NCBI RefSeq assembly: GCF_000010985.1
Contig: NC_013939.1
Coordinates: 1,641,501-1,705,500, forward strand
Length of the DNA: 64,000 bases
Source: Deferribacter desulfuricans SSM1
Lineage (GTDB): Bacteria; Chrysiogenota; Deferribacteres; Deferribacterales; Deferribacteraceae
Reading direction: 5' to 3'
Under the pieces are notes generated by a model, which saw only the letters and a list, made by a program, of their open reading frames with translations, ran no database searches and was not told the DNA's origin. Shown here in pieces: positions 43,934 through 53,643 of this stretch. The stretch's first letter is position 1. Every line of letters starts with the position of its first letter. A program made the position numbers and the translations under genes.

Positions 43934-44458
43934 CTACCTCTCATCTATTTTTTCTAAAAATAGTTTAAATAATTTTGATATATAATCTATACTTGATAAC
44001 AATCTATGTCCATCATCTAGTAAATGTAAAGTAACTCCAAATCTTTTTGAATAAAAAATAATATTATCAACAGGAACTATATTGTCTTTTAAACCATGAA
44101 CAATTTCTATACATGTATTCTCAGGATAAATATATTTATTTTTATACTCCAGATTTTTCATACCAATTGCTGGAGCTAATAGAAAAAGCCCATTTGTTTT
44201 AAAATGTTCTGCTACAGATAAAGAAACATATCCGCCCATACTTGATCCCACTAAAACTAAGTGTTCGTAATCAATTGAACTAATAAAGCTCTTTAATTTT
44301 TCAACCCTTTCCTCTGGATCATAAATCCCTCGATAATCCAAACTTACACATTCCCAACCAATACTTTTTGCCACACCTGATAAGACTTTTATCTTTTTTC
44401 CATCAGGTGTTCCTTCTTTACCATGCGAAAAAATAACTGTTTTTGCCAATGATTTCAT
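43934..44458 (-). CDS. Small alpha/beta hydrolase (YqiA/YcfP-like esterase)
   Basis: 174 residues. The nucleophile elbow GSSMGG (S73), the FSHGKEGTPDGKK oxyanion-side loop, and a C-terminal DDGHRLL (H about 151) give a serine-hydrolase triad, with Asp probably in HGLKDNIVP. Compact, no signal peptide, so cytoplasmic. Substrate unknown. No clear RBS. Its end lies 4 nt from the small cysteine protein. Confidence 0.75.
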   Translation of the reverse strand: MKSLAKTVIFSHGKEGTPDGKKIKVLSGVAKSIGWECVSLDYRGIYDPEERVEKLKSFISSIDYEHLVLVGSSMGGYVSLSVAEHFKTNGLFLLAPAIGMKNLEYKNKYIYPENTCIEIVHGLKDNIVPVDNIIFYSKRFGVTLHLLDDGHRLLSSIDYISKLFKLFLEKIDER

Positions 44459-44562
44459 GGCAACACTTTATATTAAAAGTATCATTAAATCAATCCTAAG
44501 GATTTTTGCATAAAAAATAACAAAATTAGTTAATAAATTTTAGTTTTCTAAATATTTAAAAC

Positions 44563-45678
44563 ATGTTATACAAAATTATGAATGAATTTTTGTATATAAT
44601 ATTACTGTTTACAATAGCTTTTTTCAGCTCACTGATTTATCTTACAAAAAAGAAAAGTAGTTCACTACTGTCTTATCTATTAAACCTTAATATAGAATAC
44701 ATTTTAGTAGGAATAATAATATCTTATACTATTAAATCTAACAATGTCACTTTTAGTCAAGATTTCACACCATATTTATATTTTACACTATTTCTTACTG
44801 GTATACTATTTGGCGCTCAATATAAATTCAGTTTATTAAAAACTATTAACGCAAAGTTTTATTTATTTATATTTATAATCTTTCTGCTTTACACTTTTTC
44901 ATTAGTAGTTTTTTTAAAATTACTAGGATTTAATTCACAATTCGCAATACTGTTAAATACCACATTCCCTTTTAGCTGTATTTTACTGAATAAGCTTATG
45001 AAAAATAAAGCTAGCAATTATTACAACAACCTAATATTATTATCCCTATATCCATTATTCTCATATACAGCATACACTATCTTTGTAAACTCATTTCTAA
45101 ATACTATAAATTTTATAATGTTTTTTTTAATAAGCGCTTTTGTAATAATAATTATTTCAAAAACTATACATTTTAATGATAAAAGAGTTTTATACACCCT
45201 TAATATAATCCTTTTAATATTATTTACTGGATTAACTATGACATTTAACCTTTCCCCTCTTTCAGCAGGTTTTGTAATTGGTATTTTTATTGCCAATATT
45301 AAATATGGTGATGTGTTTATTAATACAACAGATTTTCTTGATAAATTTTTATACATAATATTATTTATATTGATAGGTATTTATTTGTATGACAAAATAA
45401 TGTTGATTAATATATCAAAAATAGTAGCTCTCATTTCTATTTTATTTGTTACACTATTTACTCGCAAATATTTAGCTCAACAACTTTTTAATAAACTTAT
45501 CTTAAATTCAAACGACAAAATAAACCTTGTAAATATAGGAATAATACCAATTCTATTCATAATAGAGATAAAAACTATTGGTATTATTGACTTAACTGAT
45601 ATGCTCCCAACAATTTTTTTACTATTTATTATAACAGAAATTTATAACTTTATGGTTTTGAAAAATGAAAATAGCTAA
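44563..45678 (+). CDS. Degenerate cation/proton antiporter-like membrane protein
   Basis: 371 residues with about 11-12 membrane helices. LSPLSAGFVIGIFIAN is typical of the CPA antiporter fold, and overall layout parallels the next gene, but the equivalent of that gene's NATSPS...IKD ion-binding region reads NTTFPF and lacks the acidic residue. It overlaps the next gene by 14 nt. A regulatory or dimer partner of the true antiporter is a reasonable inference. No good RBS; ATG at 44563 or 44578 may be used. Confidence 0.55.
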   Translation: MLYKIMNEFLYIILLFTIAFFSSLIYLTKKKSSSLLSYLLNLNIEYILVGIIISYTIKSNNVTFSQDFTPYLYFTLFLTGILFGAQYKFSLLKTINAKFYLFIFIIFLLYTFSLVVFLKLLGFNSQFAILLNTTFPFSCILLNKLMKNKASNYYNNLILLSLYPLFSYTAYTIFVNSFLNTINFIMFFLISAFVIIIISKTIHFNDKRVLYTLNIILLILFTGLTMTFNLSPLSAGFVIGIFIANIKYGDVFINTTDFLDKFLYIILFILIGIYLYDKIMLINISKIVALISILFVTLFTRKYLAQQLFNKLILNSNDKINLVNIGIIPILFIIEIKTIGIIDLTDMLPTIFLLFIITEIYNFMVLKNENS

Positions 45679-46903
45679 AAATACCATTTTAATTGCTCTT
45701 TTAATATTTTTAACGATATTACTGATTAATTTCTATGAAGTACATTACACCCTAAAAATAGGGATATCTTTTTTAATATCATTAATTGTAGCTGAAACAC
45801 TCTATGATATTGGTATTCCAAGATTATCATCTTTTCTAACAATGGGACTTTTGCTGGGGCCAAATATTTTAAATATATTTGATTACGGATTATTAAATAA
45901 AATGAAATTTCTTGATAATATAGCATTAGGCCTTATAGCTTTAGTAGCTGGATGCGAAATAGATTTTAAAAAAGATCTAGAAAGTTTTATTAGATATGGG
46001 AAATACACATTTTTACAAATACTTATTATGTCATTGATTTCAATACCTGTTTTGTACATAATCTTTTTACTACTATCTAAAGAATTTGCTCTATTAGCAC
46101 CCGTAATCTTTTTGACCATAATATTTAATGCCACTTCACCTTCAACCACAATAGCAATCATAAAAGAAACAAAGTCAAATAACGAGCTATCACACCTTGT
46201 TTTAACATCTGCCATAATAAAGGATATTGCTTTAATTCTGTTATTCACAGCAGCTTTATCTTTCTTTGCTGCAAACAAAGACAGCTCTGTAGCACTTGTT
46301 ATCTTTCATGAAACACTATCCATTTTATCAGGAATTATATTAGGATTTATAATTAAGTACTATGTCAAGTTTATAAAAATTAACTTAGGTTCATTCCTGT
46401 TAATAATACTGATAACTATAGGATTTATAACAGAATATTTTCATTTAAACAATTTGCTACTATTTCTTATTGCAGGAATTATTATTAATAACTTTTCAAA
46501 TTATGGTAAATTATTAAATGAAATTACTGAACAAAACTTTGAGTTAATACTTTTAATATTCTTTTTCTCAGCTGGAGCTTCAATAGATATTTTTGCACTA
46601 AAAACTATGCTTTTTATTACAATCGTTTTAGTCTTTATTAGGATAGCAATATTATACATATCATCTATATCAGCAGGAAAATTATTCAATATTGATGATA
46701 AAGTAGCAAAATATTCCACATTGGGTTTTATAAGTCAGGCTGGAGTCAGTCTTGGTTTTGCCAAAATAATTTCATATAATTTTGCGTGGGGGAAAGATTT
46801 TGGTACCCTACTTTTTGCCATGATTGGTTTAAACCAGATAGCTGGACCACTGCTGTTTAAATTAGCACTATCAAATTTTCATAAATCAGATAAGCAAAAT
46901 TAA
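45665..46903 (+). CDS. Cation:proton antiporter (Na+/H+ exchanger family)
   Basis: 412 residues with 12-13 membrane helices. GIPRLSSFLTMGLLLGPN is the N-terminal antiporter signature, and NATSPSTTIAIIKE...AIIKDIALI contains the membrane Asp and broken-helix region of the CPA family. It probably exchanges Na+ or K+ for protons. It overlaps the degenerate paralogue upstream by 14 nt, and its stop overlaps the convergent gene by 4 nt. Confidence 0.8.
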   Translation: MKIAKNTILIALLIFLTILLINFYEVHYTLKIGISFLISLIVAETLYDIGIPRLSSFLTMGLLLGPNILNIFDYGLLNKMKFLDNIALGLIALVAGCEIDFKKDLESFIRYGKYTFLQILIMSLISIPVLYIIFLLLSKEFALLAPVIFLTIIFNATSPSTTIAIIKETKSNNELSHLVLTSAIIKDIALILLFTAALSFFAANKDSSVALVIFHETLSILSGIILGFIIKYYVKFIKINLGSFLLIILITIGFITEYFHLNNLLLFLIAGIIINNFSNYGKLLNEITEQNFELILLIFFFSAGASIDIFALKTMLFITIVLVFIRIAILYISSISAGKLFNIDDKVAKYSTLGFISQAGVSLGFAKIISYNFAWGKDFGTLLFAMIGLNQIAGPLLFKLALSNFHKSDKQN

Positions 46904-48366
46904 TTGTTCTCCCCCTTTTTTATAAATTTATCAAATTCAGGTAGTTCTATTCTTTTAATACCTTCTTTTGTTAGAACCAAACGAACCTTGTGTAATCTAT
47001 GGTCATTATCAGATTTAAACTCTATCACCAAATTGACATGATATACCTTTGAAGCAGAAACTTTCTCTATTTTTCCATTAACTGTTTTGTAAAGAGTCTC
47101 GTATGGGTCATCAAGTTTTTTTGTAAAACTACTAATATTAAATCTGATAATATCGTTGAGCCCCTCTATCTTATCTGCAAAAAAATCGGTTATCCTTTTA
47201 TTAAACAGTTTTATTTTACGCTCGTACTTCAAAATATTTTCACCCAAAAACCAAGTAGACATCCTACCATCTGTTTTATACAATCTTTTATTCAAAATTA
47301 ATTCTGGTAAATTTTTATCATCTATAAACCTTACTCTCTCCTTATAATAACCAAACAATCTATTTTTTTCCAAATCATAAATCTTATTTCTATAATCATA
47401 AACTTTTCTAAAAACAAACCTATCATCAAATAACTGTCTGAAAAAGTCTTTCATCCGATCTTTAAACATATAACTCACAACCAAAGCCACAAAGAAAGGT
47501 AAAGTGTAGCTTCCATATTTTTTTTGAGAAAAAAATGCAACGGCAGTGGCAAAAATCATCGCAATACCAGCAGCTATTGCATAAGCAAAATGTCTTACCT
47601 CAGTATAATCTTCTCTCCTTTTTTGATAAAGGAACAAAATACTATAGAAAAACTTTTTATATACAGAATATTTATATACTAATTCCTCATTTTTCTCTTC
47701 ATTTTTAGAAACTACTGAGTAACCTCTCTGCTTTCGATACTCAACCTCACTTTCAACAAGTCCAAGCAAGATATTTTTTATATCTTCACTACATTCACTA
47801 CTTAACAACCTAATAATTCTAAAGATATAAACATCCACCAATAAACTACTATATTCATCAGCAAACAAGAATAAATCTTCTATCTTTTTTGAAGATGAAT
47901 AATGAATATAGTCAAGCAACCTATTTATATCTTTTCTAAATTGTTTTATTTCATTAACCAACTCCACATATTCATGGTAGCTACACATCCCATTTTTAAC
48001 AGCGTTAGAAAATTTTCTTAGATAAACCCTATATGAACATATTATTATCTTTAATTCATAATTTATATGCTCAAAATGTTTATCTATTTTTAATTTATTT
48101 TTTTTGATAAACTCACTCAGATTCTCAAGTCTATCAATAATTTCTGTTAAACTGTTTTTAGGTGTTATCAATCGCACATAACTGTAAAAATCCTCAAAAA
48201 ACTGATTATTTGAATATGTATATTTATTTATCCCAATACTTTTTGGTATAAAAAAATATATATTAATATCGTACTCAGTTTTTTTCTTAGTGTGATCAAT
48301 TAAATAGCCTAATTTAATCTCAAATTGATTTTTATCATGAATTCTTACTAACTCATTTACGTCCAT
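46900..48366 (-). CDS. Conserved-looking protein of unknown function with two membrane segments
   Basis: 488 residues. Not recognised. Residues 1-255 are charged, largely helical and cytoplasmic-looking. Two hydrophobic segments follow at about 261-280 and 288-302 (AYAIAAGIAMIFATAVAFFS, LPFFVALVVSYMF). The C-terminal 185 residues are basic and aromatic, with YDYRNKIYDLEKNRLFGYYKE and a beta-rich end. No catalytic motif found. GGTGAACT lies before the ATG. It is convergent with the antiporter pair and monocistronic. Confidence 0.6.
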   Translation of the reverse strand: MDVNELVRIHDKNQFEIKLGYLIDHTKKKTEYDINIYFFIPKSIGINKYTYSNNQFFEDFYSYVRLITPKNSLTEIIDRLENLSEFIKKNKLKIDKHFEHINYELKIIICSYRVYLRKFSNAVKNGMCSYHEYVELVNEIKQFRKDINRLLDYIHYSSSKKIEDLFLFADEYSSLLVDVYIFRIIRLLSSECSEDIKNILLGLVESEVEYRKQRGYSVVSKNEEKNEELVYKYSVYKKFFYSILFLYQKRREDYTEVRHFAYAIAAGIAMIFATAVAFFSQKKYGSYTLPFFVALVVSYMFKDRMKDFFRQLFDDRFVFRKVYDYRNKIYDLEKNRLFGYYKERVRFIDDKNLPELILNKRLYKTDGRMSTWFLGENILKYERKIKLFNKRITDFFADKIEGLNDIIRFNISSFTKKLDDPYETLYKTVNGKIEKVSASKVYHVNLVIEFKSDNDHRLHKVRLVLTKEGIKRIELPEFDKFIKKGENN

Positions 48367-48437
48367 AGTTCACCTTTTTTTTCAAAATATACCTTTTAAA
48401 AAGAAATTAAAAGAAAAATATTGGACAAAACAAAATG

Positions 48438-49061
48438 TTACTTTTGATAAATATGCAAAAAAACAGGATACTCTCTTTGAGTATTATCAATAGTTTTTCT
48501 TATCACATAAGGGATATTAGATGTTTTAAATCTAAGCCCTATTTCCGATGCAAACTGTTTTAGTTCTTCTTGATTAATACCATTATGTACCGTATCACCA
48601 TCTTGATGATAAGAACCATCCTCTTCGTCAAGATCTGCTAAAGCTAAAAAACCATCGTTTTTTAACATACTCTTGAGCTTAATTAACCCCAATCTGATAT
48701 CCTGAATATGATGAAAAGTCATCAATGTCACAATCAAATCAAATCTTTCAATAGGCAAATTATTTGTATTAAATACATCCATTTTTAATATTTTCATATT
48801 TGTAATGTTTAAACTATTAATCTTCTCCTTCAAAATATCAAGCATATTTTGCGATACATCTATCATTGTAATCTGTTTTACATCCTCTATAAAATTAAAA
48901 CCTAATAAACCAGTGCCACATCCAAAATCAGCTATATGCCAATCTTTATTTATTCTAATACTACTTTTTATATCATCTGCTACAGCTTTTGCTCTCTCAA
49001 CATGCATAGGCTTTAAATCGTAAGTAAATGCATTCTTATCAAATTTGCTTATACCCATCAT
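48438..49061 (-). CDS. Class I SAM-dependent methyltransferase
   Basis: 207 residues. Motif I WHIADFGCGTGLLG, motif II-like MIDVSQNMLDIL, and the LIVTLMTFHHIQDIRLGL region mark a Rossmann methyltransferase of the Methyltransf_11/25 type; the HHI motif is that of small-molecule enzymes. Substrate unknown. Overlaps the preceding methyltransferase gene by 4 nt (ATGA) with GGAG upstream of two adjacent ATGs. Confidence 0.82.
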   Translation of the reverse strand: MMGISKFDKNAFTYDLKPMHVERAKAVADDIKSSIRINKDWHIADFGCGTGLLGFNFIEDVKQITMIDVSQNMLDILKEKINSLNITNMKILKMDVFNTNNLPIERFDLIVTLMTFHHIQDIRLGLIKLKSMLKNDGFLALADLDEEDGSYHQDGDTVHNGINQEELKQFASEIGLRFKTSNIPYVIRKTIDNTQREYPVFLHIYQK

Positions 49062-49687
49062 TTCTCTCCAACTATAACTACAAAGCTCCCTTTGCCGTAC
49101 CCTTCTATTGGTTTTTGCACCTTATTTCTAAAATCATCAAATTCTCCATATAATGTCTGATAAATTTTTACAATCTTAAAATTTGACTCTTTCATAAACT
49201 GAATAACATCTTTCGTAGAATAAAATATTGCTTCATAATAAAATTTACTTTTTGACTTCTTCTCTTGATAAATCTTACCTAAAGGGGAATCTTTATCAAC
49301 AAATCCTATAGCACACTTCCCACCCTTTTTTAAAATTCTATACATCTCTAAAATTGACTTTAGAGGATCATTTACAAAACATATTGTTGTTACCATTATT
49401 ACCCAATCAAATAAGTTATTTTTTATAGGTAAATATTCTGCAACCCCTTCAACAATTTTTACTTTATCTCTTACCTTAGAATACATCTGATATGTGGGTT
49501 CAACACCATACTTTATCCCCAATGGAATAGCAAATTTGCCTGTACCAACACCAATCTCTATGGATTTTCCATAAATTCCAAGTTCCTTAAAAATTTCCAG
49601 CTCTGATTTATAAAGATATTCATTATCTATAAACCACTCATCATATTCCTTAACATGCTGTTTAAAAGCTTCATTTCTAATATTCAT
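49058..49687 (-). CDS. Class I SAM-dependent methyltransferase
   Basis: 209 residues from ATG 49687. IEIGVGTGKFAIPLG is SAM motif I, followed by AEYLPIKNNLFDWVIMVTTICF and ILEMYRILKKGGKCAIGFVD. The start at 49687 is preferred over a TTG 17 codons upstream because a full promoter (TTGATA-N16-TATAAT) ends 7 nt before it, so the upstream codons would not be transcribed; the mRNA may be leaderless. Forms a two-gene unit with the next methyltransferase. Substrate unknown. Confidence 0.8.
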   Translation of the reverse strand: MNIRNEAFKQHVKEYDEWFIDNEYLYKSELEIFKELGIYGKSIEIGVGTGKFAIPLGIKYGVEPTYQMYSKVRDKVKIVEGVAEYLPIKNNLFDWVIMVTTICFVNDPLKSILEMYRILKKGGKCAIGFVDKDSPLGKIYQEKKSKSKFYYEAIFYSTKDVIQFMKESNFKIVKIYQTLYGEFDDFRNKVQKPIEGYGKGSFVVIVGEK

Positions 49688-49694
49688 AGTTATA

Positions 49695-49722
49695 ATTATA
49701 GCAAATCTCTTTTTTTTATCAA
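49695..49722 (-). promoter_or_regulatory. Promoter of the methyltransferase pair, probably giving a leaderless mRNA
   Basis: Minus strand TTGATA (49717-49722), 16-nt spacer, TATAAT (49695-49700), then 7 nt to the ATG. No RBS is present. Confidence 0.6.
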
Positions 49723-49856
49723 CATATGTTAAAATCAAAAGCTTTGACTACAGTAAAACAAACTCTAACTGCCCATAAAATTCTGAGTAAAATTGAATTG
49801 AACAGATTGTGCAGTATAGAATAACCTAAATCCATGATAAATTTTTTAGTAAAAAC

Positions 49857-50090
49857 GAGGGTATTGTCATAATAAATGCTTAAACACATCAGATTGCTTC
49901 GCTAACGCTCGCAAAAACGGCATTTTCTGGTCATTGCGACCCCGCCATTTTTTGGCAGATGTTAAGTTTATAATTTTTTGAGTATATTATGTTATTGATG
50001 AATAACTATCAAGGTGTTAAGTTAATAGCGGGGGAAGCAATCTCAAAACTACAGTTAAATCAAAAAATAACCCTATTTTGCAACAGCTTC
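49857..50090. repeat. Dispersed palindromic repeat, copy 6, carrying the CCCCGCC module
   Basis: Left end GAGGGTATTGTCATAATAAA, half-core AGATTGCTTCGCTAACGCTC and GGTCATTGCGA, then a 95-bp module (49940-50034) from CCCCGCCATT to AATAGCGGGGG in place of the usual GGCAACAAAAGTTGCCG, then AAGCAATCTC and the right end TTTTGCAACAGCTTC. The rest of this gap (49740-49856) holds nothing recognised. Confidence 0.85.
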
Positions 50091-50105
50091 GATTCTATGA
50101 AAAAC

Positions 50106-50681
50106 TTACGATGTCAGTTTCTTTAATGCTTCTTTCAAAATATCTTCAAAACGTAACTTACTTATATCAATATTTTTAATAACTTTTAAACATTCCTGCT
50201 TTTTATATCCTAAATTAATCAAAGCACTTACCACATCTTCTAAAATTTGTACATCCCCATCTTCACTTACTACTTCAACATTATCTAATTTATCTTTCAA
50301 TTCCAATACAATTCTTTCAGCAGTCTTTTTCCCTATACCAGGTATAGAAGCCAGTTTGATATGATTTTTAGAAACAATACACTCCTTTAACTCATCCACA
50401 TTGAATCCTGAAAGGATTGACAATGCTAATTTTGGTCCAACTTTAGATACTTTTATTAATAAATTAAAAAACTCTTTTTCAGCTTCATCGAAAAAACCGT
50501 ATAATGTTATACTATCCTCTTTTACAATTTGCTGAACAAAAATCTTTAAATTAGCCCCTTCCTCAGGAAGCTTAGAAAATGTATTTAGGGAGATATTAAT
50601 ATGATACCCAATACCAAATGTTTCTAAAACGATAAATTCTGGTTTTTTAAAAACAAGTTTTCCATTAATATAGTTTATCAT
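50106..50681 (-). CDS. ruvA: Holliday junction DNA helicase subunit RuvA
   Basis: 191 residues. Domain I OB fold (INGKLVFKKPEFIVLETFGIGYHI), domain II with helix-hairpin-helix motifs (VSKVGPKLALSILSG and LASIPGIGKKTAERIVLELKDK), acidic linker and C-terminal domain III (VVSALINLGYKKQECLKVI) that contacts RuvB. It overlaps ruvC by 17 nt. ruvB is not in the window. Confidence 0.95.
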   Translation of the reverse strand: MINYINGKLVFKKPEFIVLETFGIGYHINISLNTFSKLPEEGANLKIFVQQIVKEDSITLYGFFDEAEKEFFNLLIKVSKVGPKLALSILSGFNVDELKECIVSKNHIKLASIPGIGKKTAERIVLELKDKLDNVEVVSEDGDVQILEDVVSALINLGYKKQECLKVIKNIDISKLRFEDILKEALKKLTS

Positions 50682-51165
50682 ACAATTTACCTTTTAAAAA
50701 TATTGCAAGACATATACCACATGCTAAAGCATCAGATACATCATTTAAAACATTATCTAAAGATATATTTAGTTGCATTTCAACCATTTTCTTTACTTGG
50801 TTTTTATCAGCCTTACCATAGCCAACTACAGATTTTTTTATCTGCAATGCGGTAAATTGAAACACTTTAACACTATGTGATAACAGTGTCGAAATTATAG
50901 CACCTCTTGCCATTCCAAGACTTATGGCTGTTTTAACATTAACCGAATAAAAGCTCTCTTCTACTGCAGCATATAATGGAGAATATCTTTTAACATACTT
51001 TGAAAGACTATCAGTTATTTCAGCAATTTTATCAATAGTTGACAACGAACTCTTATTTTTTAATACAGTATAATCGACACATCTGAAGCTATTGTTGTTG
51101 TCAGCAAGCTCAAGGACTCCTACTCCTGTTTTATTTAAACCAGGGTCTATGCCAAAAATTATCAA
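50665..51165 (-). CDS. ruvC: Crossover junction endodeoxyribonuclease RuvC
   Basis: 166 residues. Catalytic acids of the RNase H fold are seen in FGIDPGLNKTG (D6), AAVEESFYSVN (Glu) and NDVSDALACGI (Asp). It resolves Holliday junctions with RuvAB. The start is TTG, with AGGAG 8 nt upstream at the end of yebC. Position between yebC and ruvA is the classic bacterial order. Confidence 0.95.
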   Translation of the reverse strand: MIIFGIDPGLNKTGVGVLELADNNNSFRCVDYTVLKNKSSLSTIDKIAEITDSLSKYVKRYSPLYAAVEESFYSVNVKTAISLGMARGAIISTLLSHSVKVFQFTALQIKKSVVGYGKADKNQVKKMVEMQLNISLDNVLNDVSDALACGICLAIFLKGKLYDKLY

Positions 51166-51168
51166 ATA

Positions 51169-51918
51169 TTATGCTCCTAACTCCTCCATAACTTTATCAT
51201 CAATATCAAAGTTTGCATATACCTCTTGAACATCATCCAAATCCTCTAATGCCTCAATAAGCCCCAGTAGCTTTTTAGCATTTTCACCTTCTACCTTAAC
51301 TGTATTCTTAGGTTTCATGGTTAATTCAGCATATTCAATCTTTATCCCTTTATCTTCAAGAGCTTTTTTCACATTATAATATTCAGAAGGTTCAGTAATC
51401 ACTTCATAATTATCATCTTCCACTTTAAGATCTTCCGCACCAGCTTCTAAAACTATATCCATTAAAGTATCTTCATCAATTGTTTCTCTCTTAATACCAA
51501 TAACCCCTTTCTTTTCAAAAAGCCATGCCACACAACCAGCTTCACCTAAACTTCCACCCCTCTTTGTTAAAGTACTTCTAACCTCTGCAACAGTCCTATT
51601 TTTATTATCAGTCAAAGCTTGAACTAATATAGCAACACCACCTGGCCCATAACCTTCATAAATTACATCTTCAAAGTTTGATTCATTACCTTCGCCAGTT
51701 CCTTTCTTAATAGCTCTTTCAACATTCTCTTTTGGCATATTAGCCTGTCTTGCTTTTTCGAGAGCCACCCTCAACCTAGGGTTCATTTCAGGATCACTTC
51801 CACCAATTTTAGCAGCAACCATCAACTCTCTAGCGATTTTAGTAAAAATTTTCCCTTTTTTAGCATCCTGTGCAGCTTTTCTATGTTTAATATTCGCCCA
51901 CTTACTGTGTCCAGCCAT
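51169..51918 (-). CDS. yebC: YebC/PmpR-family protein (TACO1 homologue)
   Basis: 249 residues. The canonical start [21 protein letters not shown] fixes the ATG at 51918, with GGAGG upstream; a GTG two codons earlier is too near the [30 protein letters not shown] and [16 protein letters not shown] are family marks. Members act as DNA-binding regulators or help translation of proline-rich stretches. It heads yebC-ruvC-ruvA. Confidence 0.95.
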   Translation of the reverse strand: MAGHSKWANIKHRKAAQDAKKGKIFTKIARELMVAAKIGGSDPEMNPRLRVALEKARQANMPKENVERAIKKGTGEGNESNFEDVIYEGYGPGGVAILVQALTDNKNRTVAEVRSTLTKRGGSLGEAGCVAWLFEKKGVIGIKRETIDEDTLMDIVLEAGAEDLKVEDDNYEVITEPSEYYNVKKALEDKGIKIEYAELTMKPKNTVKVEGENAKKLLGLIEALEDLDDVQEVYANFDIDDKVMEELGA

Positions 51919-51952
51919 GACCACATACCTCCACTTTTTAAATTGTCGCCCC

Positions 51953-51981
51953 TATATAATTAAATTATTTCAAGTTTGCAA
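51953..51981 (-). promoter_or_regulatory. Promoter of yebC-ruvCA
   Basis: Minus strand TTGCAA (51976-51981), 17-nt spacer, TATATA (51953-51958), about 35 nt from the start codon. Confidence 0.55.
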
Positions 51982-52004
51982 CACAAAAAACTTCTTTATA
52001 GTAA

Positions 52005-52025
52005 AAGGGTGTTAAAAACACCCTT
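52005..52025 (-). terminator. Intrinsic terminator overlapping the leuA stop
   Basis: AAGGGTGTT (52005-52013) pairs with AACACCCTT (52017-52025). On the minus strand the T-rich TTTTAC follows. The 5' arm includes bases of the leuA stop codon. Confidence 0.75.
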
Positions 52026-53574
52026 AGACCGTATCCTTTATCTCTCTTTTGCTATTTTTTCTGCTCAAATATCTATTTAGAGCATGTAAATATGCCCTTG
52101 CACTTGCTACAACAATATCTGTAGAATACCCTTTACCTGTAATTTCATATCCAGACTTTTCAAATTCAACTCCAACTGTAACTTCACCTTGGGCATCTTT
52201 ACCAGCAGTAACTGACTTAATATTGTATTTTTTCAATCTTCCTTGAACTCCTGCAATACGCTCTATTGCTTTGAAAGCAGCATCTACAGGACCATCACCA
52301 ATTGAAGCATCCACTATCACATTACCATCCTCTTTAACCAGCTCTACCGTCGCAGTTGGAATTGCATTATTTCCACTAACAATTGTTATATTTTCAAGAG
52401 AATAATACTCTTTTACTCTACTCATTTGATTTTCTACTATTGCTTCTAAATCCTCATCATAAACTTCTTTCTTTTTGTCTGCAAGTTCCTTAAATTTAGC
52501 ATAGATTATTTCTAACTCTTCCCTTGACAAATCATACCCTAAATCTTTAAGCCTCTGCATCAACGCATGTCTACCAGAATGTTTACCCAACACAAGTTTA
52601 TTAGAAGGGATCCCAACACTTTCAGGGGTCATTATTTCATAAGTTGTTCTTTCTTTTAACACACCATCTTGATGTATACCTGCTTCATGAGCAAAAGCAT
52701 TTTTACCAACAATAGCTTTATTTGGCTGAACTTCAACACCTGTAATTGAAGTAAGGAGTCTACTTGTTCTATAAATTTCTTTTGTGTTTATTTCTGTCTT
52801 AACAAAATCAAATACATCTTTACGCACATTTAATGCCATAACAACCTCTTCTAATGAAGCGTTTCCGGCTCTCTCACCAATCCCATTTATTGTACATTCT
52901 ACCTGCCTTGCTCCTGCATTAACAGCAGCTATAGAATTTGCCACAGCTAAACCCAAATCGTTATGGCAATGCACACTTATGATAGCTTTATCAATATTAG
53001 GAACCTTATTTAATAATGTGCTTATTATTTTTTCAAATTCCATAGGAACTGTATAACCAACAGTATCAGGGATATTTACTGTGGTAGCACCTGCATCAAT
53101 AACAACTTCTACGATTTTACACAAAAAATCCAAATCTGTCCTTGTGGCATCTTCTGCACTAAACTCCACATCATCACAAAGATTTTTTGCAAATTTTACA
53201 GCATCTCTTGCAATCTCAATAACTTCTTCAGGCTCCTTTTTCAGTTTATATTTCATATGAATATTTGATGTCGCTATGAAAGTGTGTATCCTTGGTCTTT
53301 TTGCGTATTGCAAAGCATCCCAACCAACCTCAATATCTTTTCTGTTTGCTCTACATAAACCTGCAACAGCTGGATTTTTTACTGCTTCTGCAACTTTTCT
53401 CACTGCTTCAAAATCACCAGGGGAAGATATGGGAAAACCTGCTTCAATAACATCAACCCCAAGTCTTTCAAGCTGTAATGCCATTTTAACTTTCTCTTCC
53501 ACATTCATACTAAAACCTGGAGCTTGTTCACCGTCTCTCAAAGTGGTGTCAAAAATTATCAACTTTTCACTCAT
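52024..53574 (-). CDS. leuA: 2-Isopropylmalate synthase
   Basis: 516 residues. The catalytic barrel begins with [16 protein letters not shown], and [13 protein letters not shown] binds the metal, distinguishing it within the DRE-TIM family. A C-terminal LeuA dimer/regulatory domain (about 390-500) for leucine feedback is present. First step of leucine synthesis from 2-ketoisovalerate made by the ilv genes upstream. AGGAGG before the ATG. It lies only 35 nt beyond a strong hairpin that follows pssA. Confidence 0.96.
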   Translation of the reverse strand: MSEKLIIFDTTLRDGEQAPGFSMNVEEKVKMALQLERLGVDVIEAGFPISSPGDFEAVRKVAEAVKNPAVAGLCRANRKDIEVGWDALQYAKRPRIHTFIATSNIHMKYKLKKEPEEVIEIARDAVKFAKNLCDDVEFSAEDATRTDLDFLCKIVEVVIDAGATTVNIPDTVGYTVPMEFEKIISTLLNKVPNIDKAIISVHCHNDLGLAVANSIAAVNAGARQVECTINGIGERAGNASLEEVVMALNVRKDVFDFVKTEINTKEIYRTSRLLTSITGVEVQPNKAIVGKNAFAHEAGIHQDGVLKERTTYEIMTPESVGIPSNKLVLGKHSGRHALMQRLKDLGYDLSREELEIIYAKFKELADKKKEVYDEDLEAIVENQMSRVKEYYSLENITIVSGNNAIPTATVELVKEDGNVIVDASIGDGPVDAAFKAIERIAGVQGRLKKYNIKSVTAGKDAQGEVTVGVEFEKSGYEITGKGYSTDIVVASARAYLHALNRYLSRKNSKREIKDTV

Positions 53575-53609
53575 TTTATTTCCTCCTTTTCAAAAATAAT
53601 CTAAAAAAA

Positions 53610-53641
53610 AAAAGGCCTCAACCCTGGGGCTGAGGCCTTTT
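53610..53641 (-). terminator. Intrinsic terminator or attenuator between pssA and leuA
   Basis: AAAAGGCCTCA and TGAGGCCTTTT (53610-53620, 53631-53641) pair, and the minus strand continues with ten T. leuA begins 35 nt further on, leaving no room for a separate promoter after it. The loop contains CCAGGGT, complementary to ACCCTGG in the end of pssA (53670-53676). Confidence 0.8.
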
Positions 53642-53643
53642 AA

